Origin: Opitutia bacterium UBA977
Lineage (GTDB): Bacteria; Verrucomicrobiota; Verrucomicrobiia; Opitutales; Coraliomargaritaceae
DNA length: 58,387 nucleotides
Reading direction: 5' to 3'
Assembly: GCA_002292345.1 (NCBI GenBank)
Contig: DBBT01000060.1
Location: 1-58,387, forward strand
The notes under the pieces were generated by a model that worked only from the letters and a program-made list of their open reading frames with translations, had not been told where the DNA came from and did not search any database. This document shows positions 17,774 through 25,225 of the stretch, in pieces; position 1 is the first letter of the stretch; every line of letters begins with the position of its first letter. Both the position numbers and the translations under genes were made by a program.

Positions 17774-18394
17774 TTAGACCTCAGTGGTCTGTTCGATGAG
17801 CGGCATAATCCGCTCGAGAAGTTCGTCAATCGACTCTTGCTCGGTTTGAGAGTCGGTGGAGATTACCCAGTCGTTATCGGATGCGATGGGTTCTTCGAAA
17901 GTGGAGTCTTTGCCAGTAAAGTGCTTCACCCTACCCGCTGCGGCTTTGGCATACAGCCCTTTGACATCGCGTTCCGCGCAGGTCTCGAAAGACGCTTGCA
18001 CAAACACAGGTGTAAAATCATCCGCACCAACGATCTCGCCCGCCGCCGCACGCAGATCGCGTTTCGGCGTGATAAACGAGGTAAATACCACCATTCCGGC
18101 ATCGAGAAAAAGACGTGCCACTTCGGAAATTCGGCGGATGTTCTCCTGCCGATCTTGATCAGAAAACCCAAGATCAGCGTTCAAGCCACTGCGAATGTTA
18201 TCGCCATCCAAGATTTTGGTCAAAATACCGCGCTCAGTCAGCTTGCGCTCAACGGCATTGGCCAGCGTGCTCTTACCGGACCCCGAAAGACCATAAAACC
18301 AAAAAACATGCCCGCGCTGACGCAATTGCGCCTCCTTGGCGTCGCGGCCCAGCATGCGGTGAAATTCAGTGTGGATATTGTCAGGATTGCTCAT
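17774..18394 (-). CDS. cysC: Adenylylsulfate (APS) kinase
   Basis: CysC phosphorylates APS to PAPS. The 206-aa protein has the P-loop GLSGSGKST (35-43) and the substrate motif DGDNIRSGLNADLGFS, then FTSFITPKRDLR where the usual phospho-Ser loop has Thr. It is the first gene of the sulfate-activation operon. A perfect 20-bp inverted repeat lies 50 bp upstream of the start. No PAPS reductase or sulfite reductase gene lies next to it, so the PAPS could go to reduction or to sulfation (for example of exopolysaccharide). Confidence 0.95.
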   Translation of the reverse strand: MSNPDNIHTEFHRMLGRDAKEAQLRQRGHVFWFYGLSGSGKSTLANAVERKLTERGILTKILDGDNIRSGLNADLGFSDQDRQENIRRISEVARLFLDAGMVVFTSFITPKRDLRAAAGEIVGADDFTPVFVQASFETCAERDVKGLYAKAAAGRVKHFTGKDSTFEEPIASDNDWVISTDSQTEQESIDELLERIMPLIEQTTEV

Positions 18395-18443
18395 GGAAAT
18401 GAAGGCTCAACTTAAGGCAGCATTCTCAAAAAAGTACATGGGT

Positions 18444-18488
18444 TATTCTTATTATTAGTTCTTAAGTCAAGAACTAATAATAAGAATA
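18444..18488. promoter_or_regulatory. Perfect 20-bp inverted repeat upstream of cysC
   Basis: Bases 18444-18463 and 18469-18488 are exact reverse complements, with a 5-nt spacer AAGTC. The arms are about 80% A/T (beginning TATTCTT, ending GTTCTT). It lies between the TIGR03790 stop (18520) and the cysC start (18394). It could be an operator of a sulfur regulator, an RNA hairpin that insulates cysCDN from the infC operon, or an mRNA-stabilising structure. There is no T-run directly after it on the minus strand, so it is not a standard terminator. Confidence 0.75.
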
Positions 18489-18519
18489 CGCCGCGATAAT
18501 ACCTTAGTTAGCTTTTAGC

Positions 18520-20172
18520 CTACGAAGGCGGTGGCGATTTCAACTGCCGCGCACTGTGCCGCCAGCTCGATGCAAGTCTGCCAGCTCCTTCCGCTATCGC
18601 AACTTTCGCTCCTCCCTCGAGCAAGGAAATCCGCAGGGACTTCTCCAACCTCGGCTGATCGATCAATTTCTGATATAAATCGAGCGCCAACCGGCCGTCT
18701 CCGTGCTGATTTAAAAAATCTGCGATCTGTTTGACCAGCACGACTTCATCGCTCGAGAATACGGTAAGATAGCGGGTCACCTTTAAAGCTTCGACCGCTT
18801 TCTTAGGCTCATTTTCAGCCGCATACAATTTTGCGAGCTCATACGCCAAAGCTAGAGATGGTTGTCGTACGAACTGCGTTCGGGCAAATGCCAGAGCCTC
18901 ATCGGCCTGCCCCTCGGCTTGTAGACGATTGATCTGTCGCAAGCAGAGATACGCGCTCAATGGATTATCCATCGACCATTTTAACTGCGCATCTAGCCCT
19001 ACTTTGAAAGGTCGATAAAGTGGATCTCCGATGGCCACCCCCTGCCAACTTAAGGCCGGGTTGCTAAACATGGCCGCCTCGCCGAAGGTATGGCCGTCGA
19101 GCAGTGCTCCTAGCAATAAATGTGGGTGGTGCGTGTAATCTAAATAAGGCTCGTACACATTACCGACCGTCGCGCAGTAGCCTTGATTTACAAAAGCCCC
19201 CAACCAGCCTGTACTCGTCGAGCGAACGGTCGTGGCCGAAAAGCTATGCAAGTGAAACCCAATCGCACCCGGCGGAACCGACCACTTAGGCTCGCGCCAG
19301 GCGCCATAGGCATTTTGTCGATACCAACCCATGTAAATCGCGGGTGCATCGTAACGATCTCTGCCATCCATTGGTCGCATAGTCTTCTCAAAATCAGTAT
19401 CGAAATATGCCGCCACTGCTAGATCGCCCGCCGCGTTCATCCACTCGTCCCCTTTCGCGTGCGGCCCACCAATATCAAAATACGCTCGTCCCAGCAGACC
19501 CTCGGCTTCGGCTTGTATACTACGGGCTATCAACTTTTTAACGACTTTAACGCTTGGCCCGTCTAATCGACTGACTCGAATCACTCGCTTCGCGTCCACA
19601 CTCGTGGCTGTCATATTTGAGAATAACGGATTCGGCACAAAAGCATCCATCGATAAATTTGCTGGCGCTGCCATCAAGGGAAGCTCCCCGTCGACGGAGC
19701 CATTATTCACCTTCAATTGCTTTGGAAACTGCTCTAATCCAGCGCCTAGCAGCGTCGGATCATTAGCAATACGCAGCGGCACCCCACGTGTGGTCACCAA
19801 ATAACTAATGTGATGTGTCGCCACCGAGACGCGCTCACGCCCAATGGCATCGCGACCGTTGGCTTTGACCGCATTCATCCAATCCTTCTCAATCAAGGCA
19901 TTGAGCAGCGGATTATAAATAGTATCCACAAACTCTCGCACGGTGACCGTCTCCTTGTTCGGCATCTTTAGCGCGATAATATTATCATCCGGAATCCCTC
20001 GTTGCTCGGTATAATATTTAGCGATCTCAGCCGAACCACTGTCGTTCGCATTAACGACCACCACCACATGCGCGGCCTCACCAGCGGCTTGGCCAGCGGC
20101 CTGGCCAACAATGCAAGTCGCCAGCAAGCTGTTTAGGCCAACAATACTCAGAAAGAATTGATTCACAAACAT
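18520..20172 (-). CDS. TIGR03790 family protein
   Basis: The 550-aa protein has an N-terminal signal peptide (to about residue 33) and then the start of the TIGR03790 domain: VVVVNANDSGSAEIAKYYTEQRGIP, followed by ISYLVTTRGVPLRI and GWLGAFVNQGYCATVGNVYEPYLD. The family is uncharacterised; from memory, it is found mainly in genomes that also have exosortase (PEP-CTERM protein sorting), so this organism may have that system. The last 130 residues look like TPR-type helices (ALAYELAKLYAAENEPKKAVEALK). It follows the amidase gene by 3 bp in what looks like an infC-amidase-TIGR03790 operon. Confidence 0.8.
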   Translation of the reverse strand: MFVNQFFLSIVGLNSLLATCIVGQAAGQAAGEAAHVVVVVNANDSGSAEIAKYYTEQRGIPDDNIIALKMPNKETVTVREFVDTIYNPLLNALIEKDWMNAVKANGRDAIGRERVSVATHHISYLVTTRGVPLRIANDPTLLGAGLEQFPKQLKVNNGSVDGELPLMAAPANLSMDAFVPNPLFSNMTATSVDAKRVIRVSRLDGPSVKVVKKLIARSIQAEAEGLLGRAYFDIGGPHAKGDEWMNAAGDLAVAAYFDTDFEKTMRPMDGRDRYDAPAIYMGWYRQNAYGAWREPKWSVPPGAIGFHLHSFSATTVRSTSTGWLGAFVNQGYCATVGNVYEPYLDYTHHPHLLLGALLDGHTFGEAAMFSNPALSWQGVAIGDPLYRPFKVGLDAQLKWSMDNPLSAYLCLRQINRLQAEGQADEALAFARTQFVRQPSLALAYELAKLYAAENEPKKAVEALKVTRYLTVFSSDEVVLVKQIADFLNQHGDGRLALDLYQKLIDQPRLEKSLRISLLEGGAKVAIAEGAGRLASSWRHSARQLKSPPPS

Positions 20173-20175
20173 CGA

Positions 20176-21204
20176 TTATTGGATACGTTGAAGTCGTTTT
20201 CGATAGGCGACTATACCATCAAATAAACTTTGCGCAATTTTTTGGCGAAATGCTGGCGAACGTAATTTCTTGGCAGTTTCGGCATGCGAAACAAAGCCCA
20301 ATTCAGTTAGCACACCGGGACACTCGAGGTCTTTGAGCACCGACCAGCGCGCGCGCTTTATACCACGATCCGGACCGCCTAGGCCCTGCACTAAGGCACG
20401 CTCGAGATGATAAGTAATCAGGGTATTCCAAGGGTCATGTTCATTCCCAAGATAGCGCTTGGCGTCCTTACTTGTCGGCCGCGGATACTTCGACGAAGCC
20501 TGATACTGCGGAGTCAGCGCATAGGACTCAAAGCCAGATGCCGATGTCGAACCAGCGGCATTAAAATGTAAGCTGACAAATAAATCAGCCTTGGCACGGT
20601 TCGCCACTTTTGGGCGCTGTGCCAAAGAAATATACACGTCGCGATCACGCGTCATCAGGACTTCAAACCCAGATCGTTCTAGCAGAGCCTTTAATCGCCG
20701 AGCCACATCCAGCGTCAGGTCCTTTTCCAGCAAACCATAGGCATTATTACGCGCCCCACTGTCCTTCCCCCCGTGACCTGCATCAATTACCACCCGTCGA
20801 ACCCCTGGGCGCTTTTTAAACACCTGCGGCGTCAAAATTGGCTGGAGCACATGTCGGTAGTCTGCCGTCGCGATAAAAAGCTGGCCCTTCGACTCGACCG
20901 TCGGAAATCCCAAATATATCGGCAACCGATTGAGGTATAAGACGCGACCGCTTTTACCGATATCAACCGTGGTCCATTGGCTACGTAGGCGATATGTTTT
21001 ATAGCCCTGCAACCAATACGCTTGCATGCCGAAGCTCTTTCCCACCGTCGCAAGATCAATATACGACTTACCCTCGATCTGAATCTGCCGAGCCGACAAG
21101 GCACTAGGCATAAAAAAGCTTAGCACCACAAGCAGTGCTAAGTTTTGAAAAATAATAGAATTCGCCAGTCGGCTAGCCTTAACTGAAAGGACGCCGCACC
21201 ACAT
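20176..21204 (-). CDS. N-acetylmuramoyl-L-alanine amidase (Amidase_3)
   Basis: This zinc enzyme cuts the bond between MurNAc and the peptide stem in peptidoglycan, usually for cell separation. The catalytic domain (about 135-342) has the zinc ligands His144 (DAGHGGKD), Glu160 (LLEKDL) and His213 (SLHFNA), plus the catalytic Glu301 (LTELGFVSH). An N-terminal signal peptide (hydrophobic 21-36) is followed by a small domain (about 40-130) resembling a copper-amine-oxidase-N-like or AMIN-type targeting domain. It starts 5 bp after infC and ends 3 bp before the TIGR03790 gene. Confidence 0.9.
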   Translation of the reverse strand: MWCGVLSVKASRLANSIIFQNLALLVVLSFFMPSALSARQIQIEGKSYIDLATVGKSFGMQAYWLQGYKTYRLRSQWTTVDIGKSGRVLYLNRLPIYLGFPTVESKGQLFIATADYRHVLQPILTPQVFKKRPGVRRVVIDAGHGGKDSGARNNAYGLLEKDLTLDVARRLKALLERSGFEVLMTRDRDVYISLAQRPKVANRAKADLFVSLHFNAAGSTSASGFESYALTPQYQASSKYPRPTSKDAKRYLGNEHDPWNTLITYHLERALVQGLGGPDRGIKRARWSVLKDLECPGVLTELGFVSHAETAKKLRSPAFRQKIAQSLFDGIVAYRKRLQRIQ

Positions 21205-21209
21205 AAGAA

Positions 21210-21884
21210 TTAGGATTCAGCTGTTTCTTCGCCTGTGTCTTCGACTGCTTCTTCGTCGTGCTCCTCAATCTCGCTATCATCGCGATCATCATATTCATGA
21301 TCCGGAGCGTTAAACTTCAACACACGCTTGCCTTCTGGCAATGGCGACAAAATGAGTGCCACCTGGCGCCCGACTAAACGTGGCTCAGAATCTGCCGTGG
21401 CGATGCCAGACAATTCGTCTTTAGCAAGGTTTACTCGCACAAATCCTAGATCACGGTGTTCGTTTTCACGCCCCCGAAACTGGAGAGTGAGCTTTACCTT
21501 ATGACCGTGATTAAGGAAACCCTCTGCACGACGCAGCTTCGTCTCGAAATCATGATCACCAATGCGCACACGGAATTTAATTTCCTTCAGCTTGGTTGCC
21601 TGCTGCTTACTTTCTTTCTGCTTCTTACTTTCCTCGTAGAGGAATTTACCAAAGTCTAAAATACGACAAACTGGAGGACGTGCTGCCGGAGAAATCTCAA
21701 TCAATTCGAGTCCTACCTTTTGAGCGAGCTCTAGCGCTTTTCGAGGTGGCATAACGCCTAGGTTGGTGCCCTCGGGGCCGATCACGCGCACTTCTGTCGC
21801 GCGAATACGATCATTTCTCCTTAGACCTTTAGGTCCACGATTACGGTTCTGGAAGCGTCCGCGATTATTCGGGTATTTTGGCAT
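21210..21884 (-). CDS. infC: Translation initiation factor IF-3
   Basis: IF-3 binds the 30S subunit, keeps it apart from 50S and checks the start codon. The 224-aa protein has the N-domain ([22 protein letters not shown]), the linker helix and the C-domain ([39 protein letters not shown]). It carries a basic N-terminal leader ([20 protein letters not shown]) and an unusual acidic tail of about 30 residues. It starts with ATG, not the autoregulatory AUU of E. coli infC. The usual partners rpmI and rplT are not downstream; cell-wall genes follow instead. Confidence 0.95.
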   Translation of the reverse strand: MPKYPNNRGRFQNRNRGPKGLRRNDRIRATEVRVIGPEGTNLGVMPPRKALELAQKVGLELIEISPAARPPVCRILDFGKFLYEESKKQKESKQQATKLKEIKFRVRIGDHDFETKLRRAEGFLNHGHKVKLTLQFRGRENEHRDLGFVRVNLAKDELSGIATADSEPRLVGRQVALILSPLPEGKRVLKFNAPDHEYDDRDDSEIEEHDEEAVEDTGEETAES

Positions 21885-22095
21885 TAATTGATGTGTAGAT
21901 GAACGACTTGTATCGGAACTCGATCAGATAGCCTTTGCGAAAGTGGGAACAACTCGGTGCTGCTCCAAAAATCACTTTATATCGTCAAAGGTTTAGGTAT
22001 TGATAACCATACAAGAAATCGAAGGTTGCATGGAACAAACTAGCATTTCAACACTTTTCGCTGGTTCGATCGATCATTAGATAGCCGCGAGCCAC

Positions 22096-22473
22096 TTAAA
22101 TACTAAAGCTCTCGCCACAGCTACAGCTCGACTTCGCATTCGGATTGCTGAATTTAAATCCACCGCCGACCATTTTATCAGAAAAATCCAAATGCGTGCC
22201 ACGCAAGTAAAGCGCACTCTTGGTATCGACTAACACTTGCGCCCCAGACGAACGCACGAGGATATCACCTCGCTTAGTGTCGCTCACAAACTTTATTTTG
22301 TAACTCAAGCCATTGCAGCCTCCACCGGTAATTTTGATACGCAGATACTCACCTTTCTGCTCACGCGCGACCAATGACTGCAGCTTCACCCCAGCCGGCG
22401 CGGTCACCAAGACCAGCTTCTCATTACCTTCACGAACGCCCTCAGGGAGCGTGTTTGTCGTATCAACACTCAT
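22096..22473 (-). CDS. A-type Fe-S cluster carrier (IscA/SufA/ErpA family)
   Basis: This 125-aa HesB/IscA-type protein receives and hands on iron-sulfur clusters. The three conserved Cys are present: Cys53 in TGGGCNGLSYK, and Cys117 and Cys119 in SSCSCGESF at the C terminus. The GLSY segment and the long N-terminal leader of about 20 residues do not decide between IscA, SufA and ErpA. It is a single gene upstream of pdxA-type genes on the minus strand order, 212 bp from infC. Confidence 0.9.
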   Translation of the reverse strand: MSVDTTNTLPEGVREGNEKLVLVTAPAGVKLQSLVAREQKGEYLRIKITGGGCNGLSYKIKFVSDTKRGDILVRSSGAQVLVDTKSALYLRGTHLDFSDKMVGGGFKFSNPNAKSSCSCGESFSI

Positions 22474-22523
22474 ATCTCTTAAATTATGCTAGAAACTAGC
22501 AAGGGCCAACCAACAAACCACAA

Positions 22524-23456
22524 TCAGCTCGCAGTCAACTGCCGAGCGACAGAAAGTGCCGCAGCAAAACTACCCGAATCAGCCATACTCTGACCTGCAA
22601 TCTCAAAAGCAGTGCCATGATCCGGACTCGTGCGCACATAGGGCAAGCCCAGCGTCACATTCACCGCCGTATCAAACTCCAATGTCTTGACTGCTGCCAG
22701 CCCCTGATCGTGATAAGCAGCAACCACCACGTCAAAGTCTCCGCGACGCTGACGAAAAAACACCGTATCGCCTGGTAAACATGGTGACAGCCCTGGCATT
22801 TCAGCGCGCAAGCGATTCAAAGTCGGATCGAGTACATCGCGCTCCTCAACACCTAAAATGCCACCTTCACCTGCATGTGGATTTAAACCACATACACCGA
22901 TTCGAGGCATTTCGATACCAAAAGACAGAGCCAACGCATGCGCACGCCGCACTGCCAACTCTAGGCAATCCGCCGTCAACGCATCTGACACCTCGCTTAA
23001 TGGAATATGCCAAGTCGCCAATACTACGCGCAATTCATTGCCGACAAATCCCATACTTGGCTCACCGCCCCAGGCCTCTGCAAAAAACTCCGTCTGCCCG
23101 GGCTGCTTAAAGCCAACCTGTTGCAGCCAATGTTTACTCACCGGTCCAGACACCACACCACGAAAACGACCATCGACACAGCCCTGGGCCGCTACCTGCA
23201 ACGCAGCTAATGAGACCTCGGCTGCCGCCCGCGACGGCTGCCCAAGCACGGCCTGAAAATCAACTGGCCCGACCGCCTCAAAAGCGCAATCGAGCTCCGT
23301 CGCTAAGGGCTGAGCCCAAGCGACTGGCCCAATTAAAATACAATCTTGGCCGCGGGCCGAGTCACCGCGAAGCGCGGCAGCAATTACCTCAGGACCAATT
23401 CCGGCAGGATCACCACAGGTAATTGCCAACGGCAAAATCGACTTTAAATTATTCAT
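22524..23456 (-). CDS. pdxA: 4-hydroxythreonine-4-phosphate dehydrogenase
   Basis: PdxA oxidises 4-phosphohydroxy-L-threonine in the DXP-dependent pathway to pyridoxal phosphate (vitamin B6). The 310-aa protein starts PLAITCGDPAGIGPEV and has the metal-binding His of VSKHWL, AAYHDQGLAAVKTL and TSPDHGTAFEIAG. The length is normal. It lies 17 bp downstream of lpxA in the same direction, so the two are probably co-transcribed. Confidence 0.93.
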   Translation of the reverse strand: MNNLKSILPLAITCGDPAGIGPEVIAAALRGDSARGQDCILIGPVAWAQPLATELDCAFEAVGPVDFQAVLGQPSRAAAEVSLAALQVAAQGCVDGRFRGVVSGPVSKHWLQQVGFKQPGQTEFFAEAWGGEPSMGFVGNELRVVLATWHIPLSEVSDALTADCLELAVRRAHALALSFGIEMPRIGVCGLNPHAGEGGILGVEERDVLDPTLNRLRAEMPGLSPCLPGDTVFFRQRRGDFDVVVAAYHDQGLAAVKTLEFDTAVNVTLGLPYVRTSPDHGTAFEIAGQSMADSGSFAAALSVARQLTAS

Positions 23457-23473
23457 AATTCATCCGCTGCTAG

Positions 23474-24274
23474 CTATTTATTTCTCGCCTCATTCGAGGA
23501 CTGCACGAAGCCACGCTTACCATCCTCAAAAAACGCCAAGAAGCGTGCCCCTGCCGCAGTGATGCCAAACTCATGCTCACTCACTGCCTCAGTTGCCTTT
23601 TTCTTCAAATTGCCACCGCCGAAATAAACCGCACGGTAGCATTCTTTGAGTTCCGCAATATCCCGCCGCTCAAAACCACCGCGACGCAAGCCCACCATGT
23701 TCAAGCCATGAGCCGTATTACGCTCAGCTGCCATCACATAAGGCGGCACATCCGCTGTGATCGTTGCATTCCCGCCGATCATCGCATACGTGCCAATTCG
23801 GCAGAACTGATGAATGGCCACACCGCCACCGATAAAAACATTCGCTTCGATCGTCACATGCCCGGCTAGCATCACATTATTAGCGATCACCACATCCTTA
23901 CCCACCCTACAGTCGTGAGCGATATGCGCCTGAGCCATAAAAAAACAACCATCCCCTACCACGGTATCCGAACCTTCAATCGAGCCACGATTCACGGTGC
24001 ACCCTTCCCGAATCACCACATTATTACCGATCAGCACGCCACTCTTCGTTTTAGGATCAAAGTTCAGCGACTGAGGATCACCACCGATCACCGCAAACGA
24101 ATCGACGGTGACGGCATCACCGATAACAGAGCTACCACGCAGAATGGCATGAGCCGCGATTGAACAATTCTCACCAAGCACAGCACCTGCCTCGATCACA
24201 GCATAAGGACCAACAACAGAACCTGCACCAATCACGGCAGTTTCAGAAACGAGAGCAGTAGGATGGATCGACAT
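23474..24274 (-). CDS. lpxA: Acyl-ACP-UDP-N-acetylglucosamine O-acyltransferase
   Basis: LpxA performs the first step of lipid A synthesis, transferring a hydroxyacyl chain to UDP-GlcNAc. The 266-aa protein is a left-handed beta-helix of hexapeptide repeats (IGAGSVVGPYAVIEAGAVLG and onwards) with the catalytic-His region AQAHIAHDCRVG and the C-terminal helical domain GLNMVGLRRGGFERRDIAELKECYR, which is diagnostic for LpxA. The presence of LpxA and LpxB shows a Gram-negative outer membrane with lipopolysaccharide. Confidence 0.95.
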   Translation of the reverse strand: MSIHPTALVSETAVIGAGSVVGPYAVIEAGAVLGENCSIAAHAILRGSSVIGDAVTVDSFAVIGGDPQSLNFDPKTKSGVLIGNNVVIREGCTVNRGSIEGSDTVVGDGCFFMAQAHIAHDCRVGKDVVIANNVMLAGHVTIEANVFIGGGVAIHQFCRIGTYAMIGGNATITADVPPYVMAAERNTAHGLNMVGLRRGGFERRDIAELKECYRAVYFGGGNLKKKATEAVSEHEFGITAAGARFLAFFEDGKRGFVQSSNEARNK

Positions 24275-24317
24275 ACGCGTAACCTTTCCCGCCTTTTTGA
24301 ATTACTCAAGCGAGTAA

Positions 24318-24507
24318 GTTGATCGTTGCGCGTTGAAATTCCTCCACTCCCGTCATCTCACTTGTTCTCAAAAAAGTCCTAATCCTAATTCTAATCACCA
24401 CAGCACAGTTCAGTTCAGCGCTCCGAAAGGTCGACTAGGAGTCAAGTTGTGAGCATGATTAAGAATGGGAGAACCCTCAACCCTCAGCTCTCCCACCTCA
24501 GCCCTCT
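24318..24507. repeat. Composite of heptamer and hexamer arrays between lpxA and the 199-aa gene
   Basis: Three arrays lie in this 231-bp gap: three GTTGNNN heptamers (24318-24338); three hexamers of the type TCCTAA (24377-24394); and five heptamers (24473-24507; the first two are both ACCCTCA) that run directly into the stop codon of the minus-strand gene at 24506-24508. Between them the sequence is looser but keeps a similar pyrimidine-rich look. The first array matches the unit type of the pnt operon, the second that of 42900-42981 and 44346-44375, the third that of 30980-31080. Confidence 0.7.
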
Positions 24508-25105
24508 AAAATAAACGCATCTGTGGAGCCTGCACCATATCATAGATCTTAAGCACGCGTACTAGTTGCAGAAGCTCTGACTTCTGATAACTATGGTTCA
24601 CTTCCACGTGCCGCAGTAAATCTTCTAGAATCGTACTAAAAGCGATCACCCCATCCACACCAGCTGCCTTAAATAGCTCGATGCATTCGCTGCGCTGTGG
24701 CTCCGCAGTCGGCAAGCCGGGCAGCACCAAAACCTTGCGGTACGCCGCCACATTTTCAAGTACCCCGTCCTCAACTTGGAACAATACATCCGTTTGGCTC
24801 AGCACACCTTTCTTTAGGAATTCTAACAAACGGGCAGGGCTTTTTAAAATCGCCGGCGTCACTCGAGTCTGTTGCCAGCTATGCACCACCACGATTGCCT
24901 GCCGGATCGCAACCATGTCCGAAGAGAATAATTGAAAGTTCGGCTCTGGTGCATCCGATGGTGCCGATGGATTAAAGACCAACAAATCCACCGACTCCTC
25001 CGTAGCTTTTCTTCGCGAATGCACACTGTGCTTACGCAACTGACGGGCAAAAAAACCGTTCAATTCGAAATACTCGCGGACAATATTTTCATCAAAAATC
25101 GCCAT
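24506..25105 (-). CDS. Unknown protein, 199 aa
   Basis: No family was recognised. The protein has no signal peptide or membrane segment and is probably cytoplasmic. It begins MAIFDENIVREYFELNGFF and has an alternating helix/strand pattern with a possible Rossmann-like centre (AIVVVHSWQQTRV; RKVLVLPGLP; VDGVIAFSTILEDLL). Length and codon use are like the neighbours, so it looks like a real gene. It may be transcribed with lpxA and pdxA downstream across the repeat-rich gap. Confidence 0.6.
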   Translation of the reverse strand: MAIFDENIVREYFELNGFFARQLRKHSVHSRRKATEESVDLLVFNPSAPSDAPEPNFQLFSSDMVAIRQAIVVVHSWQQTRVTPAILKSPARLLEFLKKGVLSQTDVLFQVEDGVLENVAAYRKVLVLPGLPTAEPQRSECIELFKAAGVDGVIAFSTILEDLLRHVEVNHSYQKSELLQLVRVLKIYDMVQAPQMRLF

Positions 25106-25176
25106 GGCACGAAACTCTTACATAAAGAGGCAGCTCTCGTCAATGCCGAGAAATAGGCGCTCCGCCATCGCAGTCA

Positions 25177-25190
25177 TTATTTGTAGCGAG
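25177..25190 (-). repeat. REP-like tail copy
   Basis: On the minus strand the 14 bases CTCGCTACAAATAA are identical to those at 37830-37843, which follow a REP-like hairpin. Here the hairpin part is not clear. It lies between the TonB receptor stop and the start of the 199-aa gene. Confidence 0.4.
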
Positions 25191-25225
25191 CTGAGCGAGT
25201 CGGCAGGTATAACCCATCTAATTAC

